Part shown: in pieces, positions 12,154 through 25,300 of the stretch
How the letters are laid out: the number at the start of each line of letters is the position of its first letter
Numbering within the stretch: position 1 is the stretch's first letter
Assembly (NCBI RefSeq): GCF_016808335.1
Contig: NC_053137.1
Span: 12,579,798 to 12,643,797 of the forward strand
Reading direction: 5' to 3'
DNA length: 64,000 nucleotides
Source of the DNA: Panicum virgatum
Lineage: Eukaryota > Streptophyta > Magnoliopsida > Poales > Poaceae
Notes under the pieces: model-generated
Databases searched by the model: none
The model's input: the letters and a program-made list of their open reading frames with translations, nothing else
What the model was told of the DNA's origin: nothing
Position numbers and translations under genes: made by a program

Positions 12154-12748
12154 CACTACTATAGGATAGTACATCCTAAATGCCTATTACCACCATTGAA
12201 GAAAACCGGCAGTGATAGTCTATCACCACCAATTTCTTTTGGGCTCGACGGTGATGCCCTTTGAACTCATCGCCGCCAATTCATAATGCGACCCAAGGCT
12301 GATGAGATAATCCATCCTTGTATTACTTTTTTCCTAACACTCTTCCTCCTCTCCCATCTCCTCTCTCTCCTGCCACCGGTCCTCCCCTCTCCTACCGTAC
12401 GTCCCCTTGCCCATCGCCCTCCCTGCCAATCCTCTCCTCCCCCGCCGCACGTCCTCTTCCCTGCCGCACCTTCCCTCCCCCTCTACCTACGGGTAGCATT
12501 GAGGGAGAGCCGCAGCATAAGCGGGGCCAGCGCAGTTTGATCGGACCAGCACGATGTAGGGTGGCGCAAGTGGGACGAATGGTGTGGCGCCGCGCGCAAG
12601 CCATGCGTGTGGCGTGGCGCCTTTTTGTTTTGTGAAGCAGTGATGCCTTCCCCATCACCGCTGAATTTAATCCAATGGATCACCAAACCGACGGTGATGC
12701 TATTTTTGACCGGGCGGTGATTGGGTGGCCTGTACTAGTGTACTAGTG
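12154..12748. mobile_element. Small non-autonomous CACTA element
   Basis: The left end is CACTACTATAGGA and the right end is the inverse of CACTAGTACA. The 3-bp target duplication CTT flanks both sides (12151-12153 and 12749-12751). Subterminal words built on CGGTGATG/CATCACCG occur near both ends. The middle is C-rich (12350-12480) with no recognisable protein. At 595 bp it is a deletion derivative needing transposase from elsewhere. Confidence 0.8.
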
Positions 12749-12751
12749 CTT

Positions 12752-14059
12752 GCTGCTGCTTTCTGTTGCTCGGGTGCAAATTCAATCGTTGAGTAGCTTG
12801 CACGAACCAAAAAGTAGAAAGTATGTGAATAAAGATGTAGAAGATGTACTGGAATTGTGATGTTGGCGACGGCCTGGAGAAATGGCCCACCGGCAATGGC
12901 TTGAGATCTTTCTTAACTTGGGTCCCCATTTTCGGGGCCGGAGCGGTCACCCATCAGGTTCTTGGTTATCGACAGGTCTCATCAAGAAAATATCTAAATG
13001 CTCGGAATCCTCATGGTGACAAAACTAATATAATTAGTTAATTGTAAAATAATAATAGTAATAAGATAAAATATGGTGGAATGATTGCAAAATTAATTGC
13101 ACATAAAGAATATTCAATTTGCCAAATTTCACTACACGTCTACATACTTCTCTATTTTCATTAACATAATTTTCTTTAGTTTCAACAATTTTCTTATCAA
13201 CATCTCTTCATCCTAGCAAAATTGCAATCAAAATTAGCTTTAATCTTTTAAGTATATAAGTACTCTTATGCCATTTCACAATTAACTTATTGTCACTCAA
13301 CCTAAGTTTGATTTATGTACCAGAAACACATGCCAATGTTGTGTGTGCCTGACTGTGCTCACAGTCTTGGGTGAGCAGCAGCCGACCGACCGACCATACG
13401 AGCTGAGACACGGAGTAGCCTGTGGCTTGCAGGTGAAGGTGGAGTGCACCATTGCATTAGGATGGATGTGGATCAATGGTATAGGCTATGGTAATGGCGT
13501 GAGTCCAAGGAGCACACAATCAATCAATCATGCTACATATGGACACTGACCTAGTAGAACACTCAAGAGGAGAGATGTAATGTAGGAGTCCGAAATTTAT
13601 AAAGGCATGACTCAATTGTCTACCAACCGTAGATAAAAGATGATAGCCAATATAACTATGCTTCTCCATCTTCTCCTGAAGAAGCAACACATATAATTAT
13701 GAAAGCACCACTCCTATTAGTGAACATACTAGCTTCCACATACACAAACGAGATGATTGATGATACAAACTAAAAGAATATGTTACTTGGGAATCGGAGA
13801 TATGGGGAAAGAGACATGTGCTCGCAGGTGGGGGTTCCGGCCTTTAAGGGATCTTGATCCCTCATCGGTGGCCAACTTGTGCAGGAGGAACGTGCAAGAT
13901 CAGGATGCCGGGCACGTCGTCCTGGTCCTGGTCCTGGAGAGCACGGACTAGACTGCTCACCTTCTGGATGGCCCGCCTCACGGAAATCCAATTCCACCAG
14001 CGCGCGTTAGCAGGTTTCCTAGCGTGCGACGAGAGAGCGACGTACGCATACCTGGGCTT
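12752..14059. other. Intergenic DNA, no gene seen
   Basis: AT-rich, gene-free DNA. Bases 13740-13830 (ACAAACGAGATGAT and following) match 15480-15560 and 33455-33545, and 13880-13925 matches 9945-10010, so the second half belongs to the local duplicated family. Nothing else is supported. Confidence 0.55.
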
Positions 14060-14062
14060 TTA

Positions 14063-14316
14063 GAGCAACTCCAGCCGGGCCCTTAAATGGGACTCTATCT
14101 CTTGTTTTAGTCTCCCAGTAGAAAAAACATCTCCAACCGAGCCCCTATACGAGCCCCCATTTTGGGGAGGCCACTAAATTTTGGTCCAGAGTCCCTAGAA
14201 CTGGAGGCCCTCTAAATTTAGTCACCCTGCTGGAGTTTGAAGCCCCTAAATTTTTATAGGCTGGCTCCTAAAACCAATATAGGGGCTCAAATTTAGTCTC
14301 TCTGCTGGAGTTGCTC
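14063..14316. mobile_element. MITE with GAGCAACTCCAGC terminal repeats
   Basis: A 254-bp element begins GAGCAACTCCAGCC and ends with its inverse GCTGGAGTTGCTC. It is flanked by a 3-bp TTA on both sides (14060-14062 and 14317-14319). The TTA target duplication points to the PIF/Harbinger group. The interior is rich in CCCCTAAATTT-type words in both orientations. It has no coding capacity. Confidence 0.8.
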
Positions 14317-14319
14317 TTA

Positions 14320-15817
14320 AGCGAGTGTTGTGTACAGCTGTCTAGCTCGAGTACGTACGTGATGAGATTCTCAAGAACATTTTTTATTTTCCTTTTCTAA
14401 TGTGTTCCTTTGAGTTCTGCTGTTAAACTAAGTTCCCTTTTTCAGTATTTTTACTTCTATTATGTTATCTCTTGAGAAGTTTTTGTTTGATAGATATTCC
14501 ATTGAAATTATGCTAAAAAAGTTTCATGGGAAGTTGAATAGTGAACTTATGCGTAAAAGTTGTGCGAGAAGTTTTCCTGATAATATTATTGTGGGAATTA
14601 TGCTAAAAGATATCCTCGGTAAGTTTTCTAAAAAAATTATACATGTAAGTTGTATATCATGAAAAGTTATGTTAAAGTATATCCTCTCATAAGTTGATTG
14701 AAAGAAGTTATACGTAAAAGTTTTGTATATCACGAAAGTTTGCTGAACATATTCCCTGAGCATTTGTTTGGAAAAAATTATAAATGTAAATTTTTTGTGG
14801 ATAAGTTCCTGAAAAGGAAACTCGTAGGCTGTCGGAGATCGCACACCGGCAGCCTTTCTGACGCGTGCTGATTAGAAAGGCCCCCAATGGAGGACGGGAG
14901 AGGAGCCGGTTGACAGTAGGTGAGTCGACGGCGATATCATCCCAGTCGTCCTAGGCGTCTGCGACAGAGGGCAGGGAGATAGAGGTGCGTGAATGAGTAG
15001 TCCTTGGAAGTTACTCACAACGTAACATTTGTAATAAAGTTGAAATGGCAAGAATATGTTCCAAATACCATAAGCTTGTTTGGTTCTTTTACGCACAGGC
15101 ACGTTGTAAGATACATAACTTTGACTTGTTTAGGCACCCGTTGTGATGAGTGTTGTGAAAAGTTGTATACAATAGGTCCTAAGCACCATTTGCTACAATT
15201 TGGTTATTTTTCCTGGCGAGACATTGACACTGACTTTTATTGCCTAATCCCATTGATCAAATTCGACAAAATATTGTGGCCACACTGGACTAATAGATCT
15301 TGAAGGCAACACATACGCACGCTCACATTAATATCATGAAGTTGGCACGAATTAATTACCCACCAGCCATAAGCTATATAAATATGATGCAACGCACCTC
15401 CATATATACTTCACTACGAACTATCTCTCCCTACAAGCCACACGATCTTGATAGTACCTCTCCTTTTGGTTAAAATATTAGTGTACATACAAAGAACTGA
15501 GATGATGAGAGAAAGAAAACAATGTGAGATGTGGGATGTGGGAAATGGAGACGTCAGGAAAAAAGCATATGATCAAGGATCGAAACAGGCTTCCTACAAG
15601 CAGCCTGCAGGACACTAGAGCAAACCCATATGTGCAACCTGGAAGAGCAAACTAAACACATCCTCTACTTGCCGCGCTATCTATCCATGATTCCCTGCAG
15701 TTCCTTGCAGGAAAAGCTAGCTGGCAGCTAGCTATACTAGCAGGTATGCCGACTGTCGGCGCTGCAAGGTGCCAAGGTGCCACGCATGGAAAGCAAGGCA
15801 CACAAGAACTAGACAGC
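14320..15817. repeat. Gene-free DNA, partly local duplicated family
   Basis: 14430-14830 is an AT-rich series of loosely repeated GAAGTTTT/AAAATTATAC words. 14885-15165 matches 10075-10140 and 10815-10950. 15335-15560 matches 33290-33545, including ACAAGCCACACGATC versus ACAAGCCACACAATC, and a TATA-like CTATATAAATA at about 15374. This could be an old promoter or UTR region that was duplicated, but no coding sequence remains. Confidence 0.55.
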
Positions 15818-15835
15818 CACTACTATAAAAACGTT

Positions 15836-16056
15836 GATTTGTCCCGGTTGGGAAACCCCTGTTGTCCCGGTTTCCCAACCGGGAACGCCAGTCCGGGACA
15901 AAAGGGGGTGCCCTTTTGTCCCGAGTCTGGCAACCGGGATAAAAGATGACCTTTTGTCCCGGTTGGTAACACCAACCAGGACAAAAGGTGCTGCCAGCGC
16001 CCACATGGCTCGCGCACCCTTTTGTCCCGGTTGGTGCTACCAACCGGGACAAAAGG
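15836..16056. repeat. Left subterminal hairpins of CACTA-1
   Basis: Several imperfect inverted units have arms TTTTGTCCCGGTTGG and CCAACCGGGACAAAA separated by a few bases. In En/Spm-type elements such subterminal repeats are the TNPA binding sites needed for transposition. Here that role is inferred from position and repetition. Confidence 0.85.
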
Positions 16057-16544
16057 TCCCTTTTTTTCATGTTTTCGTTTTCTCAATTCTTTTTTTATTT
16101 CAATTATACTTTTGCATTTCAATTAAACTTATGTATTGGAATTCAGTGTGTATGATCTCCACTAATATATATATATATATATATATATAGTTACTTATAT
16201 AATATTTATCCTAGATAATTTTTATATATAAATTAATTCACTTATATATATATATGTATACACATATCTATACATGTGAATTCCTTTACATATGAAAATG
16301 TCTAGGACCAATATTATATAAATATATATATATACACATATATATTATTGCAGTGCTTATATATATAATACATACATACTCCATCATATTTGCATAGGTA
16401 TATTCGTTCTTAATTACATAGGTATATTCGTTCATAATTACATAGTAGAATTCGACTTTTGGAAATTTAATACATACATACTCATAAATAGAAATTTAAT
16501 ACATACACACATATATATATTTACATAGGTATATTCGTTCTTAA

Positions 16545-19500
16545 TTACATATATACGCGTATATTGTCATATTTGCTGCGATTGTCAATATTAGATATTC
16601 CATTATAGTAGAATTCGCCTTTTGGATCGAGGACTTGCACAACAATAAATCCGGAGAATTGTTCTTGAATCGCCATAATCTTTTCCTCCGGTATGAGTTT
16701 ATCGCGCATCTCCTCGGCCTATGGAAAAAGGGGATAATTAATTTCGACTAATTAAAATACGAGTTCAAATATTAACAAGTTTTTTACTTACTTCCTCCTC
16801 CCAATCTGTCCAGCCCTTTGGAGGACCTACCAGACCATGGATGTTCTCGCATATATAGTATGCGCACAATACAGTGTCTTGTTTCTGCCTCATACACTTT
16901 AAGAGAGAAGAAATTATCAGGTATTTACATGAATATATAATAAAACTAATGAATCGTGCAATGAATCATCCAAGTGCATACCGTAAAATCTGTCTTGATC
17001 TTGAATTCATTGTCAAATTTGCCTGGATGATTTTTAGCGAATTCTTTCCAAATCCTGTGCATGATTAGAACAATTATAGTCAAGTAACAAAGTGATTCAA
17101 ATTATCGGTCATCGACGGAGTAGTGGTAGAATTACTTTTTCATCATGTTAAGAAGATTTTCATATTGTTCTGGAGGTCTCCTCAATGAGTCCATAACCAC
17201 GAGTAGGCTCTTCTCGGGAATTATGACAATTAGGACCCAGTGTTCACTGCAAGATTATACGGAGGCAGTTCTTGGTAGTTAAGGTTTAAACAATTCGATT
17301 ACAGAATAGACAGAGTTAGACGGAAGGAATCACTCACGCAAAGTTGTAAGGAAACAATATCATTTGCTTATTGTGATGAACGCTTATGTACTTGAACAAG
17401 TTTTGGAATATCTCATCGGAATTGTCACGTAGAAGCCTCCAATTACAAGTAATTGGGTCGATGAAGCCGAGGTGAGAGTATCCCTTTCTTCTGCAAGTAT
17501 GTATCTCCATTCTACATGATACCGAATAAATCAAGAGATCAGTATGTTGAGATCATGCAAAACAATACGTAAGGAGAGTAAAATACTTACAGAACCCACA
17601 AGCCGACCATAGAGATGTCGAGGGCCTCCTGATGGAATAGTTGGTAAATTTCTTCCCAGTTTATCCATATAATGGCCTCCTCCCATAAGAAATTGTCATC
17701 TTTAATCTTTACGCCCTGCATGAAGATGCAATCGGCCATCGCACGCATGTAGTGCTGGTGCAGCTTATACATTTGCATTGGAAGCACAGACACTACTTCG
17801 GGGGGTACAAGAATTTTGCCGATCTCAAACGTCCATTTGACGACCACATCGGCCTTTGGAATATCTTCCCCCCTGCAATCTAAGCGGCCGTCAGGTTTGA
17901 TTCTTTCAAAAATGTAACAAAGTCTTGTTCTTGCGTCGTCTGTCCCACTACGAGAGGCTCTATTGATTGTTTCTTTTGGGCTCCGTGCTGTGGAACGTCG
18001 GACGATGATGACTTTGATTGTCTCTTCTTTTTCTCAGTAGTTTTGATAATTGTGCATTCGTAGTCTGAAGGGGGGTCTCTCGGAATGAATTTTCTTTTAT
18101 TTGCTTCACACATTCCCTTAGAAAATTTCAAATCTATCGGATTTATCACTTTCTCGGGCTCCGGCTTCGGCTTCGGCTTGAAGTGCTCTTTAACTCTTTC
18201 TTGAGTTATCCGATCGCATTCTTCAAGGCTCATGTCCCAGGGTTTAATAGGAGCCTCCTTAGTTTTCTTCTCCTTTTCCTTCTTCTTTGGAGGCTCCTTA
18301 GTCGGTGCAGCTACTTTCTTTGCCGGCGGCCGTTTCTGCTTCTTTGCCGGTGGCGGAGGGGGTGACCATGGAGGCGACGGTGACGCTTGAGTGTTCATCG
18401 GCGCATGAGATGATGGTGATGGAGAATGTGCCGGTGAACCTTGCCGAGACAGTGCTGCCCTTGGGGAGTTTTGCGGAGATGCCGGTCTTGGAGAGGCATG
18501 CTGAGATGCCGGTCTTGGTGTTTGATCATCCGACTTTAGGACAATGTAGCGCTTATCCCATAGGATGTAGCCATGAATGGCTTCTGCTAGTGTCCTCTCC
18601 CCATCGCCTCCAGGAATATCAAGCTCGAGCGTCTCCCAACCCTGGCACACCTGCTCCATGCCAACTCTTATGTATCTAGGCGGAATTTGCTGCCCGTGGT
18701 ACACGTCACCTGGTTGGGTTGGCATGGCGGTACCGTACGCAACAGTGAACATTAAGTTCTTAACGGCAGTCTGCAGGTCACAAGGTGTCCGCTGGGTGAT
18801 CTCATCCACTGGAAATCGCTGCGGGGCCGATGCTTCAACTGCGGCCTGGATCCCTGTTGGCTCGGCGACGGCGATGTCTATGGAAGCGCAGCTGCTTTTC
18901 CGCTGAGACAGGTGATCGGCTGCGACATTAGGCTCTGGAGGCACCGTTTGCGCTTGCTGTTGCTGGCTCATTGCTATGGCCACTTGGCGTTGAACCTCTT
19001 CCTCCAGTCTTTGATCGTGTGACATGAGCCGTTCCTCTAGCCTTCGCAAGTGCTCCCGCTCATCATTCTTTCTTCTTTGCCGGCTTCTATATGATTCAAT
19101 GTAATCCCTGAACCCATACTTCCACGGAACCACGCCTTTGCCTCTTGTGCGGCCCGGATGCTCTGGATTTCCAAGGGCATAAGTCAGCTCGTCCCTCTCT
19201 CTATCCGGCTGGAATGTTCCCTCAGACGCTGCTTGTATGGCCTCCTGTAGTCTCTGGGCTGCTCGCTGGATGTTTGGCCCATAGATGCAGTCACCAGTCA
19301 ATGGGTCCAAGCTTCCCCCGTGACCATAAAACCAGGTCCTTGACCTTTCAGGCCAGTTCATGGTCGCAGGTTGGATGCCTCTATCAAGCAGATCCTGCTC
19401 CATCTTCTCCGATTTGTGTATTGCAAGCTTGTAGCCTCCTTGGCCTAGAGTGTGATGGTACACTTTCTTCGAGGCGTTGTCTTTGGCCTTCTACACCTTC

Positions 19501-20241
19501 TGAAGCCCAAGCTCTGAAGACTTGTATTCTACAAATGCATCCCAGTGACCCTTGAGCTTTTCGAGCTCGCCGGTAAATACGGGTGTGGTCCGGGTCTTGA
19601 TATATTTCTTCGTCAAAATTTTCTTGAATGATTGCAGCTGTTCGGCCATCTTACTCAGGGTCAGCGCTTGCATATCTCTTCGGATCCAGCTGGAACCGTG
19701 AAGTTTTTCTTAAGCTCCCACCAGCACCATTCTTTTTCTCTTTCGGGTACCGCATCCCGTTCCTCGCTTGGATTGGAAGCTTTCCAGAGCCTGAAGCTGA
19801 TCGGGATGTGGTCCCTGACAATACATCCGGATTGTCTTATGAATTTTTTGGCGGCAGCTTCTGGAGCGATCGGTTCGCCATCTGGACCAACTTCCGTTAT
19901 AATGAATAGCCCTTCCAGTTTTTTTGTTGGGCCTCGCTTCGTCTTTTTCTACTGCGACGATGATCCAGACGGCTATAAAAAACATTCATAGTATTCATAT
20001 AGATTCAGATGAAAATATGATTGTCACTACAAATAAGTATAGTTGTGATATGTACATTAGTACTTTGTTCAGCAACAGCGTCATCCTGAATAGATGGTGG
20101 CTCAATTCCATCACCGGACATATTCAAATATATGTCGGTATTGCTGCCATCATCAGCTTGTTCAGGGACATCTCCTTGACCTTCGCCAATCACATTCAAC
20201 AGGAACTGTTCGTCTTCCGCGTCTGTGTGTCGTGGGTCCAT
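16545..20241 (-). pseudogene. CACTA TNPA-like protein fused to Ulp1/C48 protease, broken
   Basis: Minus-strand gene with recognisable exons. Exon 1 is 20241-20056 (acidic start MDPRHTDAEDEQF). Exon 2 runs from 19972 to about 17873 with the En/Spm (Transposase_24) domain: EVGPDGEPIAP, VRDHIPIS, WPERSRTWFYGHGGSLDP, PEHPGRTRGKG. A Gln-rich coiled coil, a proline-rich linker and a DUF8039-like block (VDEITQRTPCDL) follow. The Ulp1 part occupies exons ending at 17591, then 17511-17338, 17246-17136, 17054-16982, 16896-16792 and 16718-16545. All have GT/AG borders and keep phase, and the triad residues are visible: His in EHWVL (17240-17242), Asp in VMDS, Cys in LCAYY (16864-16866), plus the Gln of RQKQD. 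Breaks: TAG near 19948, frameshift near 19672, TAG 19491-19493, and a TAG plus frameshift or intron near 17873-17885. It would bind the element ends; the protease role is unknown. Confidence 0.85.
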
Positions 20242-21009
20242 CGTAACTAAAATATGAATACAAATAAAACCCTTAAAAAATTCTCTAAATAATTCACATC
20301 AATATTGACTAAGTAATTCCAAGTATGTCACTAAGTAATTCAATAAAATATTCACTAAGTAATTCACATATTATGACTATACTGAATAGATCTAGTCACA
20401 ATGATTCCAAAAAGTCCTTATTTGCCCCGATCGAGAAGGAGACTATGTTTGGATCGGACTTCATTTAGCTGGACGTTTCTTTGGATCGTCGTACGTTTAG
20501 ATAGACGAGTATTGGATGGGACGATAACGTTTACATGGACGAGGATTGGATCGGCCTACGTTTAGATGGACGAGGATCAAATCGGCGTACGTTTAGCTGG
20601 ACGAGGATTGGATCGGCGTACGTACACACATACACATATACATACACACATATATATACACATTTATATATTTACAAATTAAATATAATTTCACTATACA
20701 TTAACTCATTAAACAAATTAACACCTAATTTACATCAAATTAAATACCATAATTTACAATTTAAGAAATTCACACAAAAAAATTAACACATTAAACAAAT
20801 TAAATTTACTAAATTCATTATCAACTAATTTCATACTAAATCAAATTAAATACCCTAATTTACCCTTTACAAATTAACACATTAAACAAATTTCATATCC
20901 TCAAATTTGTAAATTAACACATTAAACAAATTAACAAATAATTTACATCAAATTATGGTTTTAATTTGCACAAATTTCACTAAAATATGAGCCTAATTCA
21001 CAAATAATG

Positions 21010-21440
21010 TAGGGTTTGCGGGCGGGGTGGCGGCAGCCCATAGCCAGCGTGCTCACGTACGGCAGCGAGGTCGTGGCGGCGCACAGCTGGGCTCGGCGAA
21101 GGTCGGGGACGACGAGGCCGCGCAGCGCATCGATCCTCTGGGCGCGGCGCTCGGGGAGGCGGTCCTCTGGGCGGGGAAGACCTCCGGGCGGCGCTCGAGG
21201 AGGACGACGGCAATGCACTGGGCGGGGAAGTAGTCCTCCGGGCGGCGCTCGGGGAGGACGACGGCGGCGCACTGGGCGGGGACGTCCTCCGGGCGGTGGT
21301 CGGGGCCACGACGCGGCGGCGGTCTCGGGGTCGCGGGTCGGCGGCGCGGAGCCCTCGGGGCGGCGGTGCGGAGCTCTCGGTCGAGGCGGCGCGGAGCTCG
21401 GGACGACGGCGGCGAGGAGGATCGACGGCGCAGAGAAGGC
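21010..21440. repeat. GC-rich block with tandem repeats inside CACTA-1
   Basis: A very GC-rich stretch contrasts with the AT-rich DNA on both sides. Between about 21148 and 21300 a unit of roughly 55-65 bp containing GCGCTCGGGGAGG, GACGACGGCG and CTCCGGGCGG is repeated three times with variation. It lies upstream of the minus-strand TNPA-Ulp1 gene, so it may be its 5' leader or promoter. The open frames in it look like composition artefacts. Confidence 0.55.
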
Positions 21441-21487
21441 TAAGTGTTGGAAAAGGGGGAGAGGGGAAGAAATATATGGGGTGGGGG

Positions 21488-21734
21488 GCTTTTGTCCCGG
21501 GTGGAGCCACGACCCGGGACAAAATGCTCTTTTGTCCCGGGTGGTGGTTTCACCCGGGACAAAAAGGGGGGTCTTTTGTCCCGGGTCGTGGCTCCACCCG
21601 GGACAAAAGGGCCTTTTGTCCCGGGTCGTGGCTCCACCCGGGACAAAAGGTATTTTTGGCGGGCCGGGAAAATTCCCAGCCCGCGGCCCACCTTTAGTCC
21701 CGGGTGGATCTACCACCCGGGACAAAAGGGGCCC
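21488..21734. repeat. Internal hairpin cluster, CCCGGGTGG type
   Basis: Five inverted units have arms TTTTGTCCCGGGTGG and CCACCCGGGACAAAA, close to but different from the CCGGTTGG units at the two ends of CACTA-1. They lie about 1.2 kb upstream of the TNPA-Ulp1 start codon and between the two transposase genes. They could be an internal TNPA-binding region, or the fused ends of two older CACTA elements. No CACTA terminus is seen here. Confidence 0.8.
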
Positions 21735-22369
21735 GTTTTCCCTCGTTCCCGCCTAATCTTATGTTTGTTTTTGTTTCTTTTTACTTCTCTTTTAAAATTG
21801 GCTTTCATTTGTTAATTCAGTTAATAAAATTATGATTCCAAAAATTATGGAACAAAATTTCTTATCTCTATATAAACTTGATACACGCAACAAAAATAAT
21901 TAATTTTCATTCAAGTTATTGGGTCAATGAAATATCTAACTTTTTTGAAATCATATTTGTTATTTTGACCATGCAAAAATATATTAGGTGAACAAATTTT
22001 TTCAAACTGTTGCTTTTCGACAGAAAGTGGATTCTATCACGATATTAACGTTTAAAAAGTGAATTTTAGATAAAATTAAGCAATTTTCATGATATTAATG
22101 AGTAGTGTGTGAGTTTGAGAGATAGTTTGTGTTAGTGAGATTGTGTGTGTTAGTGAGAGAGTATAGTGTGTTAATGTGAATGTAATTTCATGAAATAAAT
22201 AAAATTAGTTGAGTAATCCATTATTGAATGAAAATTATAATTGAGTCTGGTAATTAAGTGAAAAATATATAAAATAATATATATAACATATAAAGTATAA
22301 TTGTACAGTACATATATAATAAAAGTATTCGAATTGCGATTATGTTTTTATACAATAATATAAAATGAT

Positions 22370-25300
22370 TCAAGTACATGAAGGATTAGTGATAACAGAC
22401 TTTGTCTTCACAAATGTCCCTTGATTATGATCACGGCGCAAGTATGGAGCATCATCATTGGCTAGCAGGATGCATGGATCAGCATTTACTTCGAAAGGTG
22501 GAATGGCAACAAAATTATTATATTCTTCTGACAAGTCTGTCTTGTCCTTCACTCCAAAGATGTTTCTCTTTCCTGATAGAACTATGTGTCGCTTAGGCTC
22601 ATCCTTTTGCTTGTTTATCCCCTTCTTTGGCTTGCTGGACATGTCCTTAATGTAGAAAACCTGAGCGACATTCTGGGCTAGGACAAATGGCTCGTCTCTA
22701 TACCCAAGATTGTTGAGATCAACTATTATCATCCCATACTCATCTTTTGTTACCCCTCCTCCAGATAGCTTAACCCATTGGCAACAAAATAGAGGCACCT
22801 TGAAATTGGGACCGTAATCCAGCTCCCATATCTCTTCAATGTAGCTGTAATATGTATCTTTTTTTCCATTATTGTCCGTGGCATCCATACGAACACCGCT
22901 GTTTTGGTTGGTACTCTTTTTATCTTGGGCTATCGTATAAATGTGTTTCTATTTATCTCGTACCCTTGGTATGTTAAGATATTCCAAGATGGTCCCCTAG
23001 CCAATAAGAACAGTAGTTCACTTATATCCATGTTATGCATTAGATGCTTCCGCAACCAGCTGCAGAAAGTATTCATGTGCTCACGTGTAATCCATGCCTC
23101 AGACTTTTCCGGGAAATTGGAGAGCAGAATTTTCTTGTGTTCCTCGATATATGGGTCAACCAAGGATGATTGTTGAAAAACTGTATAATGCGCTTTCTTG
23201 AATGAGAAATCATCTGTGCAGACATAAGATTTCTTTCCTAATGTACCCTTTCCAGTTAGTCTCCCCTCATATCGCGATTCAGGGACTCCAATCGGTTTAA
23301 GGTCATCAATAAAGTCAACACAAAAGTCAATGACCTCCTCAGTTCCGTAGGCACTAGCGATGCTTCCTTCTGGACGAGCTCTATTATGAACACATTTCTT
23401 GAGTACCCCCATGAACCTTTCGAATGGGAACATGTTGTGTAGAAATACTGGTCCGAGGATATCAATCTCTTTGACAAGGTGAACTAGAAGATGTGTCATG
23501 ATGTTGAAGAAAGATGGTGAAAATATCAGCTCAAAGCCAACAAGACATTGCACCACATCGTTTTGCAGCTTTATCAAATTCTCCGGGTCAATTATCTTAT
23601 GAGAAACTGCGTTGAGGAAGGCACATATCTTCACGATGGTTAACCGGACGTTATCAGGTAGAATCCCCCGCAGCACAACCGGAAGAAGTTCGGTCATAAG
23701 CACATGGCAGTCATGGGACTTGAGATTTGTAAATTTCTTCTCTGCCAAATTTAAGATTCCTTTTATATTGGATGAGTATCCAGATGGAACCTTTATACTG
23801 CTCAAGCAGTCAAACATGGTTTCTTTCTCTTCCTTGCTAAGAGTATAGCTGGCAGGACTTAAGTATTGTCGTCCATTATCTCGCTGTTGTGGATGTAAGG
23901 CATCTCGTTCTTCCATACGTTGCAATTCTTGACGTGCTTCTACTGTATCTTTTGTCTTTCCGTACACTCCCAAGAATGCTATCAGGTTGACACAAAAATT
24001 CTTCGTGAGGTGCATCACATCAATTGCATGACGAACATCTAAGACTTCCCAATGTGGTAGCTCCCAAAATATAGATTTCTTTTTCCACATGGGCGCCATT
24101 CCGTTTTCGTTCGGAACAGGTTGGCTACCAGATCCCTTTCCAAAAATAACTTCTAGATCTTTTACCATGTTGAAGACATCTTTACCACTACGGTGCATCG
24201 GTTTTGTTCGGTGGTCCGCTTGGCCTTTGAAATGCTTGCCCTTCTTTCATACCGTATGCCTGATGGGAAGAAACTGACGATGACCCATGTATACAACCTT
24301 CTTATAGTGTGTCAACCATATATTATCGGTATCATCTAAACAGTGTGTGCATGCTTTGTATCCCTTGTTCGAATGTCCTGACAAGTTACTAAGAGCAGGC
24401 CAGTCATTGATCGTTACGAACAGCAATGCTCGTAGGTTGAAGTTTTCCTGTTTGTATTCATCCCACATCCGTACACATTCATCGCCCCAGAGCAATAAGA
24501 GTTCTTCGACCAATGGTCTTAGGTACACATCAATGTCATTTCCGGGCTGCTTTGGACCCGGGATAAGCACTGGCATCATGATGAACTTTCATTTCATGCA
24601 GAGCCATGGTGGAAGATTGTACAGACAAAGAGTCACAGGCCAAGTGCTATGACCACTGCTCATCTCACCAAAAGGATTCATGCCATCCGTACTCAAACCG
24701 AACCTTATGTTTCTCGCATCCAAATCAAATTCAGGGTACGTTCTATCTATTTTTCTCCACTGCGACCCATCAGCGGGGTGTCTCAACATCGAGTCTTTCT
24801 TGCGTTCCTCTTTGTGCCATCGCATCAACTTAGCATTGTCTTTATTTCTAAACAGACGCTTCAAATGTGGTATTATAGGCGAATACCACATGACCTTCGC
24901 AGGAACTCTCTTCCGGGGAGGCTCCCCCTCGACATCTCCAGGATCATCTTTTCTAATCTTGTAACGCAATGCACTGCATACGGGACATGCATCCAAATTC
25001 TCGTACTCGCCTCGGTAGAGGATGCAGTCGTTGGGGTATGCATGTATCTTTTGCACTTCTAGTCCTAAAGGGCAAATAAGTTGTTTGGCTTCATACATTG
25101 TAGCAGGCAATTCATTGTCCTTAGGAAGCATTTTTTTAACAAATTTGAGTAATTCACCAAATCCCTTGTCGGATACACCATTTGTCGCCTTCCATTGTAG
25201 CAACTCCAAGGTGGTGCCAAGTTTCTTCAATCCATTTTGACAATCTGGGTACAACAACTTATGGTGGTCTTCTAACAACTTCTGGAACTTCAACCTCTCC

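Noticed and set aside
12286..12660. Overlapping small open frames on both strands of the 12154-12748 element
   Set aside because: Pro/Ser/Leu low-complexity in a C-rich MITE interior. No protein family.
20961..21756. Open frames of about 250 codons on both strands in the GC-rich CACTA-1 block
   Set aside because: They run through hairpin repeats and tandem GC repeats. No domain, and several frames are open at once.
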